From: Pseudanabaena sp. FACHB-1998
GTDB taxonomy: Bacteria > Cyanobacteriota > Cyanobacteriia > Pseudanabaenales > Pseudanabaenaceae
Reading direction: 5' to 3'
DNA: 64,000 nt
NCBI RefSeq assembly: GCF_014696355.1
Contig: NZ_JACJQA010000033.1
Location: 1 to 64,000, forward strand
The stretch's first letter is position 1, and every line of letters begins with the position of its first letter. Under the pieces are notes generated by a model, which saw only the letters and a program-made list of their open reading frames with translations, did not search any database and was not told where the DNA came from. Below are positions 31,475-39,860 of the stretch, piece by piece. A program made the translations under genes and the position numbers.

Positions 31475-31866
31475 TCAATTACCTGCATCAATTCAATGGG
31501 CAAACCATCGGGATCAGCGATAAAAGCAACTTGATATCGGCGATCGCCTATAGTCTGTTCCCTCGGTGGTAACAATAATTTTAGCTTACCGACCTTATTC
31601 ACCAAATCTTGCAAAAAAGAGGGCAAGTCTTCCACCTGAAACGATAGATGATAGTAACCCACATAATGCTCATCGCCAAATGCCTCAGCAATATTTTGGG
31701 GTTCAGGAACTTGCATTAATTCCATATTTGTCCCTGCGCCCCGCATCCAACAGGCAAGGGTAATTCCAGCCGTAAATCGCTCGCTCACCTCAAAGCCCAA
31801 AGCCTCATAAAAGGCGATCGCTTGAAAGATATCCGCAGTTTTAATGGAAGTGTGATGATATCGCAT
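31471..31866 (-). CDS. VOC / glyoxalase-like protein
   Basis: A 131-residue vicinal-oxygen-chelate protein from the ATG at 31864-31866 (MRYHHTSIKTADIFQAIAFY). Two beta-alpha-beta-beta-beta modules are visible: 'EALGFEVSERFTAGITLACW...NMELMQV' and 'GYYHLSFQVEDLPSFLQDL...VAFIADPDGLPIELMQV'. The His and Glu metal ligands of each half are present (H5 region, E in MELMQ, H in YYHLSF, E in PIELMQ). It resembles lactoylglutathione lyase-type enzymes. The frame continues 129 codons upstream, but that part lies antisense and out of frame over the WecG/TagA gene. Confidence 0.85.
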   Translation of the reverse strand: MRYHHTSIKTADIFQAIAFYEALGFEVSERFTAGITLACWMRGAGTNMELMQVPEPQNIAEAFGDEHYVGYYHLSFQVEDLPSFLQDLVNKVGKLKLLLPPREQTIGDRRYQVAFIADPDGLPIELMQVIE

Positions 31867-31924
31867 CTTGATTTCTGTTTCTCTCCATAAACTATGCATA
31901 AAGAGCGGCGCATTGCGTCCCTCT

Positions 31925-32656
31925 TTATTTTTGGGCTTTTTGAAGTAGCGATTCTTTGGTGACACACCAAACAAAATGCGGTAGTGACAACATGCGTCGC
32001 CAGCGCCAAGGCTCTTGATAAAGACGGTACAACCACTCCAAATTATTATTAGCAAACCATTTGGGAGCGCGAGTTTTCTTGCCAGACCAAATATCAAAAC
32101 TGCCGCCCACACCAATCCACACAGAATTAGGACAGAGATGGCGATATTTCTGAATCCATAACTCTTGTCTTGGCACTCCCAATCCCACAAGGAGCAGATC
32201 AGGTTGCAAGGTTTGTAATTGCTCGCAAATTTGTTGTTCCAGATCTGCGTCAAAATAACCGTGATGCATTCCTGCGATCGTAATGGTTGCCCACTTTTGT
32301 CGCCAACTATCTACTACTGTATCTACGACATTGGGAGCGCCGCCGAGGAGATAGATACTCCAACGCTTTTCGGCGGCGATCGCAACAATCTGCTCCGCTA
32401 ACTCAATGCCGGGACAGCGATTAATATCTTCACCTTGCGATCGTAGATACAGCACAATGCCAGATCCATCTGGCACAACCAGATCGGCTTGCTTGACGAC
32501 GCTTGCTAAGTCAAAATTTTGACGAGCTTGCATCGTCATTTCTGCATTCAGGGTGACCACATGAGCACCCTGCTTATTTTGTAAGCGTTGAGCAAGCCAA
32601 GCACTATAGCTGTCCTGTATATGTACAGGTAATCCAAGCACATTAAACTGACGCAA
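31925..32656 (-). CDS. WecG/TagA/CpsF family glycosyltransferase
   Basis: A 243-residue GT26 enzyme: 'AHVVTLNAEMTMQARQN', 'QADLVVPDGSGIVLYLRSQG', 'RWSIYLLGGAPNVVDTVVDS', 'PDLLLVGLGVPRQELWIQKY' and 'SVWIGVGGSFDIWSGKKTRA then PKWF'. The family transfers N-acetylmannosaminuronate or similar sugars to lipid-linked GlcNAc during cell-surface polysaccharide assembly. Complete length, start ATG at 32654-32656. First gene of a leftward group with the VOC gene 58 nt downstream and then endonuclease V. A degenerate hairpin (ATAAAGAGCGGCGC-ATT-...) sits in the 58-nt gap. Confidence 0.9.
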   Translation of the reverse strand: MRQFNVLGLPVHIQDSYSAWLAQRLQNKQGAHVVTLNAEMTMQARQNFDLASVVKQADLVVPDGSGIVLYLRSQGEDINRCPGIELAEQIVAIAAEKRWSIYLLGGAPNVVDTVVDSWRQKWATITIAGMHHGYFDADLEQQICEQLQTLQPDLLLVGLGVPRQELWIQKYRHLCPNSVWIGVGGSFDIWSGKKTRAPKWFANNNLEWLYRLYQEPWRWRRMLSLPHFVWCVTKESLLQKAQK

Positions 32657-32691
32657 GGGATTCTTTCTCCAGACGTATCTACATATTTAGA

Positions 32692-32739
32692 ATAAATAAT
32701 TAAATTGCTAAGCAATTGCTTAGCAATTTAATTATTTAT
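32692..32739. repeat. Perfect 48-nt palindrome without a loop
   Basis: Two 24-base halves (ATAAATAATTAAATTGCTAA start) meet at CAATTG with no spacer. It lies between the leftward DUF3370 and WecG genes. The absence of a loop and of a GC-rich tip separates it from the other hairpins of the window, although the GCTAAGC-AATT-GCTTAGC centre is similar. Confidence 0.88.
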
Positions 32740-32762
32740 CTTGACACATTTAGTAATATTAC

Positions 32763-34175
32763 CTAATTTTGAGTCGTTACCGTTAAAACCTGTGGTGGCG
32801 TAGCATCCGCAGGATAGAGAAAATCAAACTGGACGACACGGCGATCGCTTGGGGGCATTATTAGCGTAACTAGAGACTTACCCCGTTCACCACGCTTCAT
32901 CATTAGATGTACATAGCGACTTTGGGCTAAGCCCCTGTCATTCCGAAATCTGACCCGCACCGAACCTCGGAAAAAGACATCATCGGGTAATGGCTCAAAA
33001 AATTGCAAACCACCCACGGGCTTATCGTATTTGATCGGATTCTGGAAAGAGAGAACCACAGTTTGCGTCTCACTAGTGGGATTATGCAAGGGCATCGTCA
33101 AGTTATACTGCACACCGTAATTACCATGTGCTGAATAAGCGGTGTCGGGATAACGCACTTTTAGTGGCGCTGTCTGTACTTGTCCTGTTCCCATCGTGCC
33201 GTATTGCAGCAAACTTAATCCATAGGAATAGGATGCGCCCCGTTGAGGAATTGCTAAGTCATTACTATCCTTATCGGTTAAATTCCCAAACCATTGCGAA
33301 CCAAGTTGGACACCAGCCACACGGCTATATTCAAAGGCTCCTTCTGTTAAATTGGGCGGCGTAGGCACAACATCGCGAGGCTTCGCTAGCTCCCCAGTTT
33401 TGAGAATGTTTTCCCATTCAGCAAGAGTGGGAGCGCGTTCGGTTCCATCTGGATTTAGTCTGGCATAAAGCGCTAAAGTTGCGACATAAACCTTACCATC
33501 ACTGCGTAATCGCGATAACCCCGATCGCCCATTTAAGGGAGGATCTAATTCCTTGACGGGAATTGGTACGTTCATCAACATGCGGCTTTGCTTAGGCGGA
33601 ATTATGATTTGGGCAGGAAAGATATCCTGACGACGACCGCGCAAAATGTCGAGCATGGCGCGATCGCCTGGTCCCCGATAGGTTTCACCGTTATTATTTA
33701 AGGAGTAATTTGGCGCGTCATAGAAAGGAGCATCAGGTTGACTGAGATAACTCGCTCCTAGCAACACATCAATGGTTACAGGTTTATCCGTGGGGTTATA
33801 GGCGATCGCGCCAATATACAAAGTTCTTAAATCCTTAGGTGGTGGCGCTTTGGAAATATGGTGGGTGAAGACATCAAAGCGACCTTCAAAGGGAAAGTTT
33901 AAATGAGCCTTAGGATGCGCCATTCCTTCAGATGGAAAAGCCGATAGCAAAATCCCTTCCGTTTGCACAATTTCAGGACTATTGCTATTCAACATCGGTA
34001 CTTCGTCAAGGCTGCCCATGAGAGGACGCATTTCTTGACGATCCAAAATAATTTGGCGTTGAGTCGAGGCTTGGGCAATTTTGTTGGGATTAACGGAATT
34101 GCTTTCTACAGCAGCATTTGCGCTTGGCAAACTTACGGGATTAGTCAATAACGAGATTAAAAAAGCTGTCAACAT
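32763..34175 (-). CDS. DUF3370 secreted protein
   Basis: A 470-residue cyanobacterial protein with an N-terminal export signal (LTAFLISLLTNPVSLPSANA). Conserved DUF3370 blocks follow: 'EMRPLMGSLDEVPMLNSNSP', 'VQTEGILLSAFPSEG', 'HLNFPFEGRFDVFTHHISKA', 'YLSQPDAPFYDAPNYS', 'PPLNGRSGLSRLRSDGKVYV' and 'APTLAEWENILKTGELAKPR'. The sequence is beta-rich and suited to a periplasmic or outer-surface role; the biochemical function is unknown. Its start is 26 nt after the stop of the three-helix membrane protein, so the two are probably an operon. Confidence 0.82.
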   Translation of the reverse strand: MLTAFLISLLTNPVSLPSANAAVESNSVNPNKIAQASTQRQIILDRQEMRPLMGSLDEVPMLNSNSPEIVQTEGILLSAFPSEGMAHPKAHLNFPFEGRFDVFTHHISKAPPPKDLRTLYIGAIAYNPTDKPVTIDVLLGASYLSQPDAPFYDAPNYSLNNNGETYRGPGDRAMLDILRGRRQDIFPAQIIIPPKQSRMLMNVPIPVKELDPPLNGRSGLSRLRSDGKVYVATLALYARLNPDGTERAPTLAEWENILKTGELAKPRDVVPTPPNLTEGAFEYSRVAGVQLGSQWFGNLTDKDSNDLAIPQRGASYSYGLSLLQYGTMGTGQVQTAPLKVRYPDTAYSAHGNYGVQYNLTMPLHNPTSETQTVVLSFQNPIKYDKPVGGLQFFEPLPDDVFFRGSVRVRFRNDRGLAQSRYVHLMMKRGERGKSLVTLIMPPSDRRVVQFDFLYPADATPPQVLTVTTQN

Positions 34176-34201
34176 AGGCTATTGATCAAACTCAAGGGAT
34201 C

Positions 34202-34696
34202 TTACTTACCTGATACTGCCATGAAAAAAGCATCAGTAGTCGCAAAAGTTGCGATCGCAATCCCAATTCCCAAAGAAATCATCGCCTTTCGCAAAAATGC
34301 AGTGCGTGCTTCCTTATAGGCTTGCAGGTCACTAATTTGCTGCATCCATGTGGTCGTAATTGCTGTTTGTAAGCTTTCGCCTTTTTGCGTGAGTACTTCA
34401 GGTGAGAGTCCCGTAGTGGAAACTTTGCGCGGATAGAGTCCTAATACCGCGAAGGCGATCGCGATCGCAAGAGCCACACAAGCCGAAAGTTTTAACGTCA
34501 AATAAAGAAAATATAAATGGGCTTGTTCGGGCTTAACATAAATCTGAAAAGTGGAAGTAACCCGCAAACCGAGCAGCAATAAAGCACTAATTTCCATCAC
34601 ACCAGAGAGCTTAGTTCCCAGTGTGTCCACTCCATGCTGAGCCTGCTCTAGACAAAATTTAGTATATTCGTAAAGGAAATTTTGCTGATCTTCCAT
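34202..34696 (-). CDS. Unknown membrane protein, two-plus-one transmembrane layout
   Basis: A 164-residue protein. Hydrophobic segments at about 30-48 ('VMEISALLLLGLRVTSTF') and 64-88 ('LYLTLKLSACVALAIAIAFA') are followed by a helical region at about 90-138 ('TQKGESLQTAITTTWMQQIS') and a C-terminal helix at 139-160 ('SLGIGIAIATFATTDAFFM'). The order TM-TM-coil-TM recalls the small membrane effectors of nucleotide-signalling defence systems, but the position beside DUF3370 argues for an envelope role, and I do not recognise the family. Confidence 0.6.
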   Translation of the reverse strand: MEDQQNFLYEYTKFCLEQAQHGVDTLGTKLSGVMEISALLLLGLRVTSTFQIYVKPEQAHLYFLYLTLKLSACVALAIAIAFAVLGLYPRKVSTTGLSPEVLTQKGESLQTAITTTWMQQISDLQAYKEARTAFLRKAMISLGIGIAIATFATTDAFFMAVSGK

Positions 34697-34763
34697 ACGT
34701 TCATTGTTTTATATTTATGTGACAACACGTTTGTGAATGCACTAAGTATGCTGTAAGTTAAAC

Positions 34764-35999
34764 ATGAAAATTCGGAAAATTGACAAAAATGAACGCCTAG
34801 AAATTCTCAAGGGTGATCTATATGCCTATTCACGGTGGACAAATCAAGACTTGCCGCGATCGCATTTAACGGCGATTAATCCAGAGGATGTACTAGCTGC
34901 GGAGATTGACGGCAAGATCGTGGCGGCTTTGCAATGCTTTAGCTTTCAACAATCGTTGCGCGGCATCATTAAGCCGATGGGGGGAATTGGCGGAGTCTGG
35001 ACATATCCTGAATATCGCAATCTTGGCTGTGTTAAGGCGCTGATGAAAAGTGCCTTTTTAGAAATGCGAATGCGGGGAATTTGCGTGAGTATGCTCACAC
35101 CTTTTAAGGAAAGTTTCTATGAGAATTTGGGCTATGCGATCGCTAATTCCTTAAATGAAGTAACAATTCCCATTTCTGCTTTGACAGATTATTTAAAGCT
35201 GCCCTGCGTCGCGAATGGAGCCGCTAACTGGTCATGCGATCGCCTTCCTGCAACAGAAGCGAGAGATATATTAATTAACTTTTTGGATAACAGTTTGCGA
35301 TCGCAAACTTTACAGCCCCATGATCACGGGGTGGCGATTACCAAATTTGCCTACGAGCAATGGTGGCATTTGCATCGCCAAAAACTCTGTGTGGTGATCA
35401 AGCGCGATCGCCAGCCCGTTTCGATCGCCATCTATGCGATCGACAGCAGTGGCAATCTACCCATGAGCGATCGGCAAATTGAGATTTCATCAATATTTTG
35501 GACAGATCTCGAATCCCGCGATTGCCTGCTCAACTTTTTTGCCACCCATCGCGATCAGATCGGCAAATTAAAAATGCCCATGCCCATCAGCGCAAATCTA
35601 CATACATGGCTCAAAGATGCGGGCAAATTGTCTTCTACTTTGTCTGAGCCTTGGATGGTAAGAGTTGTGGATATTGTGGAAGCATTGCATGATTTGCCAA
35701 TTTGGTGTGAGCCTTTTACCTTTGCCCTCAGCGATCCCTATTGCAGTTGGAATGAGAGCTTGTTTGGGGTAAGCAGCAATCGCGGACAACTACGAGTTAA
35801 GCGATACAATCTGGAAGTACAAGAACGGGCGATCGACTTTCGCGCCACGATCGCTGGTATTTCGGCACTGATCTACGGTACTTATGAGATCGAGGAACTC
35901 GTGCATAAAAAATGGATTACCGATCTGACAACTGATACCTATGAGCTATTAGAAAATAGCTTTACCCCATGCGTAATTTATAATCCTTTTAAATTCTAA
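34764..35999 (+). CDS. Eis-like GNAT N-acetyltransferase
   Basis: A 411-residue protein with the Eis layout: an N-terminal GNAT domain ('MGGIGGVWTYPEYRNLGCVK', 'ALMKSAFLEMRMRGICVSML', 'PFKESFYENLGYAIANS'), a second GNAT-like domain in the middle ('YEQWWHLHRQKLCVVIKRDR'), and a C-terminal sterol-carrier-like domain ('FTFALSDPYCSWNESLFGVS'). The acetyl-CoA pyrophosphate loop is 'YRNLGCVKALM'. Eis enzymes acetylate amines, including aminoglycosides; the native substrate here is unknown. Divergent from the membrane protein gene with 67 nt between starts. Confidence 0.85.
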   Translation: MKIRKIDKNERLEILKGDLYAYSRWTNQDLPRSHLTAINPEDVLAAEIDGKIVAALQCFSFQQSLRGIIKPMGGIGGVWTYPEYRNLGCVKALMKSAFLEMRMRGICVSMLTPFKESFYENLGYAIANSLNEVTIPISALTDYLKLPCVANGAANWSCDRLPATEARDILINFLDNSLRSQTLQPHDHGVAITKFAYEQWWHLHRQKLCVVIKRDRQPVSIAIYAIDSSGNLPMSDRQIEISSIFWTDLESRDCLLNFFATHRDQIGKLKMPMPISANLHTWLKDAGKLSSTLSEPWMVRVVDIVEALHDLPIWCEPFTFALSDPYCSWNESLFGVSSNRGQLRVKRYNLEVQERAIDFRATIAGISALIYGTYEIEELVHKKWITDLTTDTYELLENSFTPCVIYNPFKF

Positions 36000-36011
36000 A
36001 AGCATAAAAAA

Positions 36012-36050
36012 GATAAGAATGGGCGGCGCTTCGCGCCGCCCATTCTTATC
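36012..36050. repeat. Hairpin, 18-bp perfect arms, TTC loop
   Basis: GATAAGAATGGGCGGCGC-TTC-complement, 13 nt after the acetyltransferase stop and abutting the next hairpin (they share base 36050). Confidence 0.87.
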
Positions 36051-36096
36051 CAAGGATTAGTGGTGCGGTGCAAAGCACCGCACCACTAATCCTTGG
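36050..36096. repeat. Hairpin, 22-bp perfect arms, AAA loop
   Basis: Outer arm CCAAGGATTAGTGG, core TGCGGTGC-AAA-GCACCGCA. Flanked on the right by ATGGAAAGGGAGTA, also seen beside 8256-8304. The core differs from its neighbour (GGTGC against GGCGC) yet pairs perfectly. Confidence 0.87.
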
Positions 36097-36157
36097 ATGG
36101 AAAGGGAGTAACCCAAGATATTGTTCGTTTGATTGGTAATTGCTGTAAATTAAAAGC

Positions 36158-36547
36158 ATGAAAGAAAAACTCACTCGTAGCCAAGAACGAGTGCTACATC
36201 TCCTCCAACATCACGATCGCGCCGTATCCGCGCAAGATATTCATTCGGAGCTACGCAATAGTGAAAAAAGTGTGGGTTTAGCCACAGTTTATCGATCGCT
36301 AGAGACTCTAAAACTACAGGGCTTAATTAAAGCGCTGACTCTGCCCAATGGCGAAACGGTTTACAGCGTTACCCCAATTGATAAACATCATCTTAATTGC
36401 CTAAATTGTGGTCAATCGCTACCCATCGACTGCTGCCCCATTCACGACCTTGGCAACCAACTCGCAAAAACCCACAGTTTTCAGATTTATTACCATACTC
36501 TGGAATTTTTTGGCTTGTGTAATCAATGTCAAGAGCAACCTCAATAA
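36158..36547 (+). CDS. Fur family regulator, probably Zur/FurB-like
   Basis: A 129-residue Fur protein. The winged helix is 'LTRSQERVLHLLQHHDRAVS' to 'VGLATVYRSLETLKLQGLIK' (recognition helix ATVYRSLETL). The dimerisation domain has 'PIDKHHLNCLNCGQSLPIDC' and ends 'LEFFGLCNQCQEQPQ', giving the two CxxC pairs of the structural zinc site. It is short with a compact metal region, as in zinc-responsive FurB/Zur of cyanobacteria, but PerR cannot be excluded. No obvious zinc box is seen in its own spacer. DJ-1 follows 45 nt downstream, which may be an operon. Confidence 0.87.
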   Translation: MKEKLTRSQERVLHLLQHHDRAVSAQDIHSELRNSEKSVGLATVYRSLETLKLQGLIKALTLPNGETVYSVTPIDKHHLNCLNCGQSLPIDCCPIHDLGNQLAKTHSFQIYYHTLEFFGLCNQCQEQPQ

Positions 36548-36592
36548 AGTGGGCGACTACGCCCCACTTTATCGAATTAGGAACCGAAACTT

Positions 36593-37144
36593 ATGAAAAC
36601 TGTACTTGTCCCTCTATTTGAAGGCTTTGAAGAAATCGAAGCCATCACAATTATTGATGTATTGCGTCGCGCCAATATTAAAGTAATTACCGCCAGCCTA
36701 GATACTCAAACTGTCCTAGGCGCTCATGCGATCGCGGTAATTGCCGATAAACTTCTAGACGAGATTCTCGATCAAGTAAATGCAAATCATTTTGATGCGA
36801 TTATCCTTGCGGGGGGCGCTGGTACTTTTCGGATGAGAGAAGATGCGCGGATTGATTCAATTCTCAAATCTCAATTCCAATCTAACAAACTAATTGGCGC
36901 AATCTGTGCGGCTCCTACTGTTCTATCCCAAGCAGGACTACTCAAAGGCAAACGCGCCACCTCTTTCCCATCTGTCAAGGATCAATTAGAAGTAGGCGAA
37001 TATTTGCAAATTCCTGTGGTAGTTGATGGCAATATTGTCACCAGCCGTGGCGCAGGTACAGCGATGGCATTTGCCCTCAAGTTAGTGGAAATCTTACAAG
37101 ACGAAGCGATCGCGAATAAACTAGCATCAGACATGATTGTTTGA
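36593..37144 (+). CDS. DJ-1/PfpI family protein
   Basis: A 183-residue DJ-1/PfpI protein. The nucleophile elbow 'KLIGAICAAPTVLSQAGLLK' holds the reactive cysteine (about residue 104), and the glutamate that activates it is in 'PLFEGFEEIEAITIIDVLRR'. The C-terminal 'IVTSRGAGTAMAFALKLVEI' is also canonical. Members act as deglycases, glyoxalase III or thiol-stress chaperones. The gene follows the Fur regulator on the same strand at 45 nt; co-regulation with metal or oxidative stress is an inference. Confidence 0.92.
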   Translation: MKTVLVPLFEGFEEIEAITIIDVLRRANIKVITASLDTQTVLGAHAIAVIADKLLDEILDQVNANHFDAIILAGGAGTFRMREDARIDSILKSQFQSNKLIGAICAAPTVLSQAGLLKGKRATSFPSVKDQLEVGEYLQIPVVVDGNIVTSRGAGTAMAFALKLVEILQDEAIANKLASDMIV

Positions 37145-37180
37145 TATGGCTTAATCTATGTAAGCCATTTAATGCTTTGG

Positions 37181-37200
37181 TAAGTAGCTGGGCATAATTA
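37181..37200. repeat. Solo copy of the MITE-like terminal repeat
   Basis: TAAGTAGCTGGGCATAATTA, the same end sequence as at 24788 and 57295/57402, here 9 bases before the hairpin at 37209-37259. No matching second end is seen downstream. Confidence 0.5.
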
Positions 37201-37208
37201 ATTACAAA

Positions 37209-37259
37209 CCAAAACCCGTAAAGTTGCGCCCCTAAGGGGCGCAACTTTACGGGTTTTGG
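37209..37259. repeat. Large hairpin, 24-bp perfect arms, TAA loop
   Basis: Outer arm CCAAAACCCGTAAAG, core TTGCGCCCC-TAA-GGGGCGCAA, between convergent DJ-1 and ABC transporter genes. Confidence 0.87.
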
Positions 37260-37283
37260 TAATTTATTTTGCACAAGCGCTTT

Positions 37284-39128
37284 TTACTTGTATCCTGCTG
37301 CTTGGAGGGAAAACAAATGAGCATAGCGTCCATTAGCTTCCAATAGCTGCTCATGACTACCTTGCTCGATAATTTGACCATCTCCCATGACAATGATTTT
37401 ATCCGCCATGCGAACTGTGGAAAAGCGATGGGAAATTAACACCACCATCTGATCCTTAGTGAGCGACCGAAAATGATTAAAAATATTCATTTCTGCTTCC
37501 GCATCCATTGCGGCAGTTGGCTCATCGAGGACGAGGATATCTGCTTGCGATCGCATAAAAGCTCTCGACAAGGCAATCTTTTGCCATTGTCCGCCCGATA
37601 GCTCTTGACCACCCTTAAACCATTTACCTAGTTGGGTACTAAATCCTTGAGGCATATTGTCGATAAAGGGCTTTGCCATTCCTTTTTCCGTGGCAATTTC
37701 CCAATCCTGATATTCATTGAGACGCTCCACATCGCCAATTCCCACATTTTCTCCCACTGTAAATTGGTACTGCACGAAGTTCTGAAAAATCACACCAATT
37801 CGCTTTCGCAAAACATCGATATCCCAATCATTTAAGTCCACACCATCGAGCAAAATTTTGCCGCTAGTAGGAACGTATAACCGAGTTAGGAGCTTAATTA
37901 GGGTAGTCTTGCCTGAGCCATTTTCGCCGACGATCGCTAGTTTTTCGCCATGCTTGAGATGTAGCGAAATATCCTTTAAAACTGGCTCTTGGCTTTCGGG
38001 ATACATAAAAGAGACATTCTCAAATCTAATTCCATCAGGCTGAATACCTCTAGTAATATAGCCTTCTGATTTAGGAATTGGTTGATCGAGAAATTCGTAA
38101 AGGTTTGCTAAATAGAGATTGTCTTCATACATGCCGCCGATGGAAGTAAGCGCCGATGCAAAAGTGGATTGACCTTGTCGGAAAACTACGAGATACATGG
38201 TCATTTCTCCTAAGCTGATTTTGGCAGCGATCGCTTCCATCACAATCCATGCATAGGCTCCATAAAAGGCTCCCGTACTCAACAATCCCAGTAAATATCC
38301 CCAAATCCCCTTTTGAATTGTTAGATTCCGATCTTCATTAAACAAGCGATTAAAAATTTCGCGATAACGCTGTAAGAGCATTCCGCCCAATTGATAAAGC
38401 TGCACTTCTTTAGCATAGTCTTCTCGCGCCAATAACGTCTCTAAATAATGCTGCTGACGGGTTTCAGGCGATCGCCATTTAAAGAGACGGAATGAATGCG
38501 CCGAGAACTTAGTTTCGGCAATAAAAGAAGGAATGGCGGCTAATACTAAAACAAGGACAGCCCAAACTGAAAACTGTAACAATAGTCCGCTAAAGGTTAA
38601 TAGGGTTAAAGCTGATTGCCCTAAGCCAAAGATACGGCTAATTAAGGATAACGGGCGACTGGAAGCTTGCGATCGCGCTTGTGTCATCTTGTCATAAAAT
38701 TCCGAATCCTCGAAATGTTCCAGATTGAGAGTAAGCGCCTTTTCTAAAATTAAGACATTGACTTGCTGACCTAAGAGAACTCTCAACAAGGTTTGCGATA
38801 CATTTAAGCCTTTTTGCGCCGCCGCCAAAATGATGATTAATAGGGCTTCAAATCCCACATAACTAAGCGCCAAATTGCGATCGCCAATTAATCCCGTCCG
38901 CGAAGCCAAGACAACTCCATCCACAATCAACTTACCGACATAGGCGATCGCCGCAGGTAGCAGTCCACTGACAATGGTAAAAATGGCGATCGCTACAGTG
39001 AGAATACTGCTAGTTGTCCAAACTAAGCCTAGAGCCTTAATTCCATAGCGAAATATCGACAAGTATTTACTTACAGACTTTTGGAGGAATTTACCTCTCT
39101 TTAATTCACGGGTTTTCTTTTTTGCCAT
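37284..39128 (-). CDS. ABC exporter (fused permease and ATPase)
   Basis: A 614-residue half-transporter. The permease part (about 30-320) has six hydrophobic segments ('VTIAIFTIVSGLLPAAIAYV' region onward). The ATPase part has Walker A 'LAIVGENGSGKTTLIKLLTR', Q-loop 'IGVIFQNFVQYQFTVGENVG', signature 'QELSGGQWQKIALSRAFMRS', Walker B 'QADILVLDEPTAAMDAEAEM' and H-loop 'MVVLISHRFSTVRMADKIIV'. It would work as a homodimer in the inner membrane. The substrate is unknown; the closest impression is a lipid or peptide exporter. Single gene. Confidence 0.92.
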   Translation of the reverse strand: MAKKKTRELKRGKFLQKSVSKYLSIFRYGIKALGLVWTTSSILTVAIAIFTIVSGLLPAAIAYVGKLIVDGVVLASRTGLIGDRNLALSYVGFEALLIIILAAAQKGLNVSQTLLRVLLGQQVNVLILEKALTLNLEHFEDSEFYDKMTQARSQASSRPLSLISRIFGLGQSALTLLTFSGLLLQFSVWAVLVLVLAAIPSFIAETKFSAHSFRLFKWRSPETRQQHYLETLLAREDYAKEVQLYQLGGMLLQRYREIFNRLFNEDRNLTIQKGIWGYLLGLLSTGAFYGAYAWIVMEAIAAKISLGEMTMYLVVFRQGQSTFASALTSIGGMYEDNLYLANLYEFLDQPIPKSEGYITRGIQPDGIRFENVSFMYPESQEPVLKDISLHLKHGEKLAIVGENGSGKTTLIKLLTRLYVPTSGKILLDGVDLNDWDIDVLRKRIGVIFQNFVQYQFTVGENVGIGDVERLNEYQDWEIATEKGMAKPFIDNMPQGFSTQLGKWFKGGQELSGGQWQKIALSRAFMRSQADILVLDEPTAAMDAEAEMNIFNHFRSLTKDQMVVLISHRFSTVRMADKIIVMGDGQIIEQGSHEQLLEANGRYAHLFSLQAAGYK

Positions 39129-39175
39129 ACTTTATTGTACAGATTCTCGACTTATAGCGCTTTACCACCGACAAA

Positions 39176-39230
39176 ACCAAGATAATTTTTAAAAGCGTTG
39201 CTTTGCAACGCTTTTAAAAATTATCTTGGT
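39176..39230. repeat. Large hairpin, 26-bp perfect arms, TTT loop
   Basis: Outer arm ACCAAGATAATTTTT, core AAAAGCGTTGC-TTT-GCAACGCTTTT, between the ABC transporter and zinc-ribbon membrane protein genes. Confidence 0.88.
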
Positions 39231-39721
39231 TGGTTGGGTTTTACAGCGCGCCTAATTTGTCGCCAATAGGCTTGGAGTGGAAACTGAGTATAGTCCTGAG
39301 TAATTGATAACAGCACAAATAAATGACCACAGAAGGTGGCGATCGCCCAGAATTTGGGAAACCATGCTAGGGGAACATCAGGTTCGGTGGGGAATAGATA
39401 GACCGCAGTTGTGGCGATCGCGGTAGGAATGATTACTAACAAAATCCCTAATATACTTAACCAACGGCTATTGTAAACCTGCACAGCATTGGCATTTTCC
39501 CATTTCTTGCCTGTCCATATCCAACGCAATGTGGAAATGGTATCCGCCATTCTCAGAATTTCTTGATGAGAGGCAATATCTTTTTCTAAGGTGAAAATGT
39601 GACTGCAAAAATTACACCCCAAGGATTCCATCATCGGCATCTCGGCGATCGTGCCACGTATACACACAGGGCAAGGTGCGGAAATAAAAGAAATCGGCGA
39701 TCGCGAACTAAAATAACTCAT
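39221..39721 (-). CDS. Zinc-ribbon membrane protein of unknown function
   Basis: A 166-residue protein. The N terminus carries a CPVC...CNFC zinc ribbon ('SAPCPVCIRGTIAEMPMMES', 'LGCNFCSHIFTLEKD') at about 17-38. Two transmembrane helices follow at 90-110 ('ILGILLVIIPTAIATTAVYL') and 122-142 ('FWAIATFCGHLFVLLSITQD'). The last 20 residues are basic. The arrangement suggests a cytoplasmic zinc finger anchored to the membrane; I do not know the family. Its stop overlaps the hairpin at 39176-39230. Confidence 0.65.
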   Translation of the reverse strand: MSYFSSRSPISFISAPCPVCIRGTIAEMPMMESLGCNFCSHIFTLEKDIASHQEILRMADTISTLRWIWTGKKWENANAVQVYNSRWLSILGILLVIIPTAIATTAVYLFPTEPDVPLAWFPKFWAIATFCGHLFVLLSITQDYTQFPLQAYWRQIRRAVKPNQPR

Positions 39722-39766
39722 TTATGTGCAATCCAAGATAATTCCCAGCGCTTTGTGTTCAAAACA

Positions 39767-39827
39767 TAAACCAAGAAAGTTATTAAAAGCGTTGTAAAAC
39801 AACGCTTTTAATAACTTTCTTGGTTTA
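39767..39827. repeat. Largest type of hairpin, 29-bp perfect arms, AAA loop
   Basis: Outer arm TAAACCAAGAAAGTTATT, core AAAAGCGTTGT-AAA-ACAACGCTTTT. Its core is that of 39176-39230 with one compensatory pair changed (GC to GT/AC), evidence that the hairpin shape is kept. Confidence 0.88.
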
Positions 39828-39860
39828 TTAAGAGAGTGCTTTGCACCCTCTTAATAAACC
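39822..39860. repeat. Hairpin, 18-bp arms with one mismatch, TTT loop
   Basis: GGTTTATTAAGAGAGTGC-TTT-GCACCCTCTTAATAAACC. Its left arm reuses the right end of 39767-39827, so the two structures compete. The right end touches the stop of the M48 protease gene. Confidence 0.8.

Noticed and set aside
31867-32253. A 260-residue VOC protein with a hydrophobic N-terminal half
   Set aside because: The upstream half lies out of frame over the WecG/TagA gene on the same strand; the VOC domain starts at 31866.
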